Source of the DNA: Ignelater luminosus
Taxonomy: Eukaryota; Arthropoda; Insecta; Coleoptera; Elateridae
Length of the DNA: 64,000 nt
NCBI GenBank assembly: GCA_011009095.1
Contig: VTPC01005812.1
Span: 19,011-83,010 of the forward strand
Reading direction: 5' to 3'
Under the pieces are notes generated by a model. The model did no database searches. It was not told where the DNA came from and worked only from the letters and a program-made list of their open reading frames with translations. Shown one piece after another: positions 57,721 through 64,000 of the stretch (position 1 is the stretch's first letter; each line of letters begins with the position of its first letter). Position numbers and translations under genes: made by a program.

Positions 57721-58740
57721 TATAATATTTTTTCTATTACTTTTAATTGCCATCACTAATCAATTATCAGACATAATAAACAATTAGTTGTTTTGGTTAC
57801 GAATGCGGTTTCTTAAACAATTTCTTAGATCCGGCTTACTAATTAAAACCACAATCTCCTTTTTCCTGTATCTTGCATAGTAGGCAGTAATTTAATAATA
57901 ACATAATTACAATTATTATTAAATTCAACTTCCTGTCGTATATTCTCTTCTATTAAGTTGAATTTTATTATTTTGGCTGGCATCGTCGAAGTTCTACGTT
58001 AGCTATAAATACTTCAGACTGCTATTAGTACTTAATCAACTATAAAATTTGAAGTAATCAATACTTACTGTTTGTATGCTAATATTTAAAATAAAAGTCG
58101 ACTGATGTGTCAAGAGAATCTCACATTTTGCACGAACATCAAAATAGTTTCGTGAATTAATATCGTGCAATAATGAAGTTAACTGTAATCTTCACAAAGT
58201 TAATGAATGCTGTCAACTATCAACGATTTATTAGTTTCCTTTGCTTTCTTTGTACAAAGTCAGAGTTGAACTCGAAATTGTCTGGTCTCATTTTATGCAA
58301 TTTCGACAAAACACCGAAAAACAGTAATACATAGCAACAAGTACGAAAGACACTGAACATTAAGGTCAAGAAAGGTCTCCAGCCTTAAATCACAATACTT
58401 CCTTAATCAATAACAAATTAGTTTGGACGAATATGATTTTGGGGGTTAACCGGACGACTTGGTTTCCCGTCGATGAGTAATTTCGAGGTTTAGGAATGAC
58501 GTGTTATGTTAATTTTCTGACTATTGTTTGTGAAATGCATATCTACACTCTTTTATTACTCGTATTACACTTTGATTAACCAAATTTGTGAACTACACAA
58601 GCTTCGTTCAATTTACATTTTAACATTACAATGTCACTCAACTGTATGAATAGCTCTCACAACTTTTGTTACGTGTGTAGTGTGTAGCTCATCAAAAAGA
58701 ATTATGAACTGACTTCGGGTGTAAATTTGGAGATCAGGAT
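57721..58740. other. gene-free stretch
   Basis: AT-rich, no recognised element or ORF. Confidence 0.35.
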
Positions 58741-58744
58741 AAGG

Positions 58745-59700
58745 TTTGGGCCCCACATACCTGCTGTTTAACGTGTGTTTTCCAGCTCACAAGATGGCTG
58801 AATGGAAAATGATATGGAGAGAGCCAAGAGATCATTCTTCAGACTGCTACTTTTGCACAACTAAAATCGTTGGCATATCAAATAAGTTAAGAAGTGAAGT
58901 AAAATACCCAAACCTCAAGACTTTTCTGTCAGATTTATGGACTCTAGATCCTGAAAAGGACCTACTAGTAGATGACTTCGAGGGCCAAGAAAACAGGAAA
59001 CAGACTCTGGCTTGGTTGACATGTCCGAAGAGCTTCATAAAAGAAGCCAGTCCGACTCGAATGATTTAGTCCGTGATCTGCATTTGTCAAAAAATCAAGC
59101 AGAACTCTTAGCTTCAAGGCTCAAAGGATGGAATTTATTAGACAAAGGGACAAAAATATGCACATTCCGTAGTAGGCAGCAAGAACTGCAGCATTTATCT
59201 TCAAAACAAGATGACCTGGTATTCTATAATGATGTCAACACTTTACTGGAGGCAATGGGCCAGCATCCCAATCCAGAAGAGTGGAAGTTAAAATCCTTCT
59301 ATTCCCAATGCTCATGCTGTCCACAAGAAGAAGTCTTATGAAAGCATGAAGCTACTACTGTATAAAACAGAGTACCAGAGATTTCAATGGTAAATTTGTG
59401 CGGATTTAAAACTTGTAGCCCTAGTAGGGGTTTACAGTTGAGATACACGAAATTTTGCTGTTTTCCTATGAGTGGGATAGTAAGAACAAAAAAAAACATG
59501 ATATTAAGATGCAATGACCAATAAGAAATAACCTTCCCCCTGGAATTAAAAATGTCATTTGTGAGCCTCTCGTTAACTCAGAAAAATTTTTGCTGCCACG
59601 GGATCCTTATCTTACCTGCTGCGATTCTTACTTCTGCAGAAATAATTTTGAGGTAATTGTTGCAACCTCTATTAAAAAACGAAAAGGTGAACAATACTGA
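58745..59700 (+). mobile_element. degenerate repeat-encoded ORF (transposon of unknown family)
   Basis: Frame-shifting plus-strand ORFs give MIWREPRDHSSDCYFCTTKI and SEVKYPNLKTFLSDLW; then NDLVRDLHLSKNQAELLASRL, KGWNLLDKGTKICTFRSRQQ and QDDLVFYNDVNTLLEAMGQ; later RYTKFCCF. The series W(R)EPxDHxxDCYFCxxxxxG..VxYPNL and NDLVRDLxLSKxxxELLASRLxxWNLL is found in many multicopy arthropod ORFs that lack a named domain. Here it has several frame breaks, so it is not a working gene. Confidence 0.65.
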
Positions 59701-60207
59701 CAGAAAGTTGTAAAATCGTCAGATTTGGGGATCTACTGTCAGGTCTGGCAACAATGGATTACAACTGTCGTTCGCCTCTTTTACAAAACCATTTGTTAGT
59801 TTATAGCTACTTTTCGCCAATATTGCTCGGATTTAAAAAATTAAAATTTAAGAAAAATTGCCTCAAGAATACTCTCGTACTTATTGGCGACTAGGGTCGG
59901 CCCAAATCATGTCAGTGCCCTTACGCAAAACTTGTTTTGCGCCTTCGTAAGAATCCCCTTAGGAGCTCCGAAACAGACACGGGGGATGTTCATCGGCTTC
60001 CAAATCAAACATGCGGGTCCCTCCTTGGACTCCAAACATGATATTATGGAAGATCCTTGTGAAATAGTGGTCGGGTGGTAACCCTACTCCCTCAAAATGC
60101 GCCTAAAACGTCTAACGTTTTGAGCCAGCCCTGCTGACGACGTCAGTATTTCTACTGATATTAAAAATTCCAGAGAAGATAATTAAATTCCTTGACTTTT
60201 ATTTATA
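59701..60207. other. spacer before the intact transposon
   Basis: A 65-codon ORF at 59884-60081 is unrecognised. The last bases (AATTAAATTCCTTGACTTTT) resemble the sequence right of the transposon (CCCTAATTCCATGACATTTC), suggesting that the element landed in a simple AATTCC(A/T)TGAC-type repeat. Confidence 0.4.
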
Positions 60208-61512
60208 AAGGGTTTTCCAATAAGAGGTGTTATTTTGAATAGCCCGCTATTTCGGTAGATGTCACTTTTGAAGCTATCATTTTTTGACATTTGACAAGTA
60301 GAAACTACGCCATTAATAAATATGGAACGATACACGCTTCAACAACGCATTGAAATTATTAAAATTCACTATAAAAATGGTGAAAATTTGGCAGAGACGG
60401 TTCGTAAAACTCGAACATTTTTGGGTCACCGTGAAGCACCTTGTCGGACCGCAATACAGAAATTGGTGAAAAAATTCGAGCTCTTGGGACAAGTTAGTGA
60501 TGTGAAGAATAAAACCCGTGCACGTCGCTCAAGAACAGCCGAGAATATTGCTGTTGTAGCCGAAAGTGTTAAAGAAAACCCAGGTTTGTCCATTCCTCGT
60601 CGTTCTTTGGAATTAGCCATTCCACAAACGTCATTACACCGTATTTTGCATAAAGATTTGGGTCTTAAGGCTTATAAAGTCCAGTTAACACAAGAACTCA
60701 AGCCGGCCGATCATCAACAACGTCGTGTCTTTGCTGATTGGGTCGTTGAAATGCATGAAAATGATCCAGAATTCCATCGAAAAATCATCTTGAGTGATGA
60801 GGCCCATTTCCACCTCGGTGGCTTCGTCAACAAGCAAAATTGTCGGATCTGGGGCTCAGAAAATCCAAGAGTTATTGTTGAAAAGTCTCTCTATCCTCAA
60901 CGTGTGACTGTTTGGTGCGGTTTATGGTCCGGCGGAGTCATTGGACCTTACTTTTTCGAAAATGAGGCTGGAGCAACAGTTACGGTGACTGGATTGCGCT
61001 ATCGAGAGATGATTAACGATTTTTTATGGCCGGAATTGGATGGTATTGATCTGGACAACGTTTACTTTCAACAAGACGGCGCTACGTGCCACACAAGCAA
61101 CGAAACCATTGATCTTTTACGGAAAAAGTTTCCGGACCGTGTTATCTCTCGAAGAGGTGATCACAATTGGCCACCGAGATCTTGTGATTTAACACCTTGC
61201 GACTTCTTTCTTTGGGGCCACGTGAAAGAGAAGGTCTACGCCAACAGCCCAGCGTCGATTCAAGACCTCAAAGATGGAATTCGTGAGGCTATCGAGGACA
61301 TAGGGCAGCCACTTTGCGATTTGGTTATGGAAAATTTCATGAAAAGGATATTGTCCTGTAAGCGTGGTCGTGGTGGTCATTTGCCTGATGTTATTTTCCA
61401 CTATTAACGGCATACCTTCCTCTTTATAATGAAATAAACATCCGATCATTTATATTAAAAAATGCCACTTTTCTTTGAATATCAAAATAACACCTCTTAT
61501 TGGAAAACCCTT
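60208..61512 (+). mobile_element. intact Tc1/mariner-superfamily transposon (DD41D type)
   Basis: A 1305-bp element. The 31-bp TIRs starting AAGGGTTTTCCAATAAGAGG are perfect on both ends (60208-60238; 61482-61512) and TA flanks both sides (60206-60207, 61513-61514). It contains a single uninterrupted transposase ORF. These features fit a recent insertion that could still be mobile or be a source of transposase. Confidence 0.93.
60322..61407 (+). CDS. Tc1/mariner-superfamily transposase, DD41D, full length
   Basis: A 361-residue DNA transposase that would cut and paste its element. Residues 1-55 form an N-terminal helix-turn-helix (TLQQRIEIIKIHYKNGENLAE), typical of DUF4817-type transposases; a second DNA-binding region spans about 70-125 (LSIPRRSLELAIPQTSLHRI). 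The catalytic domain has IILSDEAHFHLGG (D159), YFQQDGATCHTSN (D252) and PPRSCDLTPCDFFLWG (D294), giving 41 residues between the last two acids, as in rosa-like/ITmD41D elements. The end RGRGGHLPDVIFHY is the family's usual C-terminus. The start ATG at 60322 follows about 83 bases of subterminal sequence inside the left TIR, the typical position. No frameshift or stop is present, in contrast to all other transposases in the window. Confidence 0.95.
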   Translation: MERYTLQQRIEIIKIHYKNGENLAETVRKTRTFLGHREAPCRTAIQKLVKKFELLGQVSDVKNKTRARRSRTAENIAVVAESVKENPGLSIPRRSLELAIPQTSLHRILHKDLGLKAYKVQLTQELKPADHQQRRVFADWVVEMHENDPEFHRKIILSDEAHFHLGGFVNKQNCRIWGSENPRVIVEKSLYPQRVTVWCGLWSGGVIGPYFFENEAGATVTVTGLRYREMINDFLWPELDGIDLDNVYFQQDGATCHTSNETIDLLRKKFPDRVISRRGDHNWPPRSCDLTPCDFFLWGHVKEKVYANSPASIQDLKDGIREAIEDIGQPLCDLVMENFMKRILSCKRGRGGHLPDVIFHY

Positions 61513-61514
61513 TA

Positions 61515-62575
61515 TTTCCCTAATTCCATGACATTTCCATAACTGTTTTTCCAATCAACTTGTTTTCCACTGGTCAAAGGTGTTTCAAGGCATCCGCCGT
61601 TTTCTTCTTTACAGCATCAACTGACTCACAACGTGTCCCTTTAACTTTTGAGAAAAGATAAAGGTCACACGGTGCTAAATCGGGCAAATATGGGGGATGT
61701 TCAAGTGTATAGTAATGTCCTGATGAAGAATGAAACCATCTTTTCACAGTTCTGGCCGTTTTTTCTGATTCTTTCTCTCAGCTTTATTAATTTTCCTTAT
61801 AATAATGCTGATTAACTGTTATGCCTTCTAGAATCCATTTTGTCAAAATCACACCCTCAATGTCGAAAAACACAATCAGCATTGCTTTGGATTTTCACTT
61901 TCATTCTTGATGATGATGGTGTTTTCCAATGCATTGACTGTCTTTTGGTCTCAGGATCATATTGGAAGATCCAGATTTCGTCACAAGTAATTATTTTTTG
62001 CAACAAGTTCTGATCTGCGTCAAGTCGGTGCAGAATGTTAACACAACATTCCTTGCGACGTTCTTCTGATTCTGGCACAAACTTTTGTCATGTTAAGATC
62101 CTTACTCAAAATCTTCCATGCTGTGTCTTTATCAATGCTCATTAATTCAGCTGTCATTCGAACTTTTTGAACAATCTGCAAAATCTTTTCTATATTTTCT
62201 TCGATTCTTGAAGTGAAAGGTCGTCCAGGGCATCTTCCATATTCTCACGCCCCTCCTTGAATCTTTTGTGTCACTTAAACACACGAGCACGAGACATGCA
62301 ATCATTATCGTAAGTCGTAGTCAGTATTTCAAAGCAATTTGTTGGTGTTTTGTACAATTTTACTAAAAACTTCAAATTGACACGTTGTCCAACTTTTAAA
62401 CCTAGCATTATTCCGGCACGCAACAGAAAAGACAACAAAACAAAACGAAGACTCACAATCAACTGAACGTCATGATGCGGGTTCAGACACGTTCAAGGTC
62501 ATGTACTTACAACCAAGTTGATTGCTTTGTTTACGAAGCGCAATCACAACATCGTTATTTAATAGACACCTCGTA
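61515..62575 (-). mobile_element. degenerate mariner, 3'-truncated
   Basis: Minus strand from the outer end TACGAGGTGTCTATTAAATA (about 62572) into the transposase: MLGLKVGQRVNLKFLVKLYK, YDNDCMSRARVFK, HKRFKEGREYGRCPGRPFTS, then RRKECCVNILHRLDADQNLL and IITCDEIWIFQYDPETKRQS (first catalytic Asp-Glu), MHWKTPSSSRMKVK. The part near 61720-61600 retains LHLNIPHICP and LMLQRRKRRM pieces. Numerous stops. The 3' TIR is not seen; the intact DD41D element lies directly next to this end. Confidence 0.85.
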
Positions 62576-63030
62576 TGCTAGACGTTAATTTTAATAACTT
62601 TTGTATCCGTTCGTTTTCTCTTCTTGTCTACCGCCGCTCTCCATACCTTTTTTACTATCCTATTACCGTTCATAAATGCTAAATGCCCAAACGATATTCA
62701 TAACTGTTCCTGTACAATTTTAGATAGTACAGCTACAGCTCTTAGATATGGCAGTTCACTCGTTTGCATTTTGCTTTTGTTGCGTTCGTTCATTGTCCAC
62801 ATTTCACACCCGTACGTTAAAACTGGAACATAAACGCTGTTAAATATCTTGACTTTGGCCTCGGTCGATATTTCCTGCTTTCGTAAAAAAGGTTTTATTC
62901 AAGGCACAACAGAGGTTGTTAGCAGATGTTATTAATTATAATTTCTGGTTCTAATTCGCCATTTTTTGTTAAGTATCGATCCAAGATATTTAAAGTGATT
63001 AACTTGGTTCACTTTGTCATTCTCTATATG
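62576..63030 (-). mobile_element. LINE reverse transcriptase C-terminal fragment
   Basis: Minus reading: VNQVNHFKYLGSILNKKWRI, then FLRKQEISTEAKVKIFNSVY and VPVLTYGCEMWTMNERNKSK, SFGHLAFMNGNRIVKKVWRA, AAVDKKRKRTDTK. This is the thumb/connection region after the RT active site (FKYLGS..VLTYGCExW..GHLxRM). Single frame breaks are present. Confidence 0.85.
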
Positions 63031-63044
63031 AGCCATTCCACGTG

Positions 63045-63385
63045 GATTACCTGCTCAAGTCCTGTACGGGCAGAAATTCCCAGGCCCGGCCCAGCCCAGC
63101 CCCGACTGGGACCAAACTTAGCACGACCAGAAAAAACCCAGTAACTTCTTGATTGAACGAAGACGACCAACCAAGAGGCTCGAAGAGCTGAAAAGTTCAC
63201 TATGCTCAACGGCCCGAAAAAGGCTTGATATACCCAAAGGTAAAGAAGCCCAAAAAGTCTGACAGGCCCGAGAAGTCCAAAAAGTACAAACTGTCCTACA
63301 GACCCAATAGACCCGAAAAGTCTAAAAGGCCCTAACAGTCCGACAGGACCGAAAGAACCAAACGGCCCGAAAGACCCGTCAGAGC
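63045..63385. repeat. GC-rich collagen-like minisatellite, copy 3
   Basis: The head contains GTCCTGTACGGGCAGAAATT, which matches the head of copy 1 at about 6752; degenerate GACAGGCCCGAGAAGTCC units follow. On minus it reads SDGSFGPFGSFGPVGLLGPF in a 153-codon ORF, but there is no start context, homology or second copy with a kept frame, so coding is not supported. The GAGCCATTCCAC motif lies just before, as at 6570. Confidence 0.75.
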
Positions 63386-63750
63386 TAACATTAATGGTTC
63401 TTACAAAAGTTCTCGTAGTTTTACACACATTTTGACAGCCATCAGTAATTTGTTGTTCACTCTTCTCTGTTCTAAAATGTTTCATATTGGCTCAGGCTAA
63501 AAATTGCATGGATAGTGCTTCTGTTTCGTGGGAAGTCATTTTGGTTCTTCTCTAATGTAGGTTCTACAATCTCGCGCGTTCTATTTTCTAAAATTATTTC
63601 ATATAGTTTGGTAGTAATACATAATAATAAATAATAAAAGGGCAAAATCCAAAGATGTCTTAGTTCTTAATTGTACCCACTTTCTTCAACGCTTTTCTAT
63701 TGCGCTATTACACAACCACTGGACTCGACTTTTAACTCGTAGCTCGTATC
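63386..63750. other. spacer, nothing recognised
   Basis: Mixed-composition DNA without a recognisable ORF or repeat. Confidence 0.3.
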
Positions 63751-63754
63751 ACCT

Positions 63755-64000
63755 ACACGTACACTACTAACGCAGTTCCAAGAGTCTGGTCCTGTTCAGA
63801 CGTAGTGCAGCTCCCTGGTAGTCAAACAGCTAGATTACTTCTATATTAGGATACTTGTGAAGCCTCCATTCGTGGTTTTGTGGTCTCTTTTTGATGATAA
63901 CCATCGCTGCTTCTATGCCTAAGTCTTGATGCAGATCAAAATTACGTGATTTAACAATATCCCTGAGTACTTGGAAATTTTGTATTATTAGTAACTCTAT
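63755..64000 (-). mobile_element. end of a retrotransposon ORF (partial at window edge)
   Basis: Minus reading from the edge: VLRDIVKSRNFDLHQDLGIE then AAMVIIKKRPQNHEWRLHKYPN and LRLNRTRLLELR. This resembles the C-terminal tail of Jockey-like reverse transcriptase proteins (LHxDLxIPxVxExIxxxxxKYxxKLHxHPN..LKRTR). It is incomplete. Confidence 0.5.

Noticed and set aside
63024..63485. 153-codon minus ORF rich in Gly-Pro-Phe (collagen-like)
   Set aside because: It runs through a degenerate minisatellite whose other two copies have broken frames; the peptide is a by-product of the repeat units.

Overview
This is a nuclear genome fragment from an insect, plausibly a beetle. The supports are short AT-rich introns with GT..AG ends, a tandem family of insect-type phosphatidylethanolamine-binding protein (PEBP) genes, single-copy metazoan genes and many insect-type transposons (mariner, hAT, pogo, several LINEs). 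The beetle assignment is inference from the style of the mobile elements. One 10-base N gap lies at 23155-23164. I found no rRNA, tRNA, CRISPR array or prokaryotic feature.

Layout. 1-18000 is a minus-strand PEBP cluster with five open copies (2209-2760, 3045-3587, 4386-4925, 11012-11554, 17339-17842) and remnants of at least five more. The copies fall into two classes, called here A and B, that alternate as repeated A+B units. The cluster is interrupted by a LINE, a pogo-like remnant, collagen-like minisatellites, ATCGATT-rich arrays and a ~270-bp satellite. 18000-27900 has no recognised host gene and holds repeats and a LINE. At 27927-27995 (minus) a TATA-preceded exon encodes a signal peptide and ends in phase 0, which fits the phase-0 start of every PEBP body exon; the nearest is 10 kb away.

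28535-31919 (plus) is a complete LACTB2-type endoribonuclease in four exons, 289 aa. 35051-43951 (minus) is a complete bifunctional mRNA-capping enzyme in eleven coding exons, 599 aa, with a 6.6-kb intron filled with transposon debris. 44000-49000 holds two TIR elements and a LINE RNase H remnant. 49049-49545 (minus) holds three exons of TMEM18, whose first exon was not found. 50900-64000 is mostly mobile elements: LINE, hAT and mariner remnants, a foldback MITE, and one apparently intact 1.3-kb Tc1/mariner-superfamily element (60208-61512) with perfect 31-bp TIRs, TA target duplication and a full DD41D transposase.

LACTB2, the capping enzyme and TMEM18 are unrelated housekeeping genes that happen to be neighbours. 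The PEBP cluster is the only locally coherent family. The most interesting possibilities are its two-class repeated unit with unequal decay, and the remote leader exon that may serve one or several copies.
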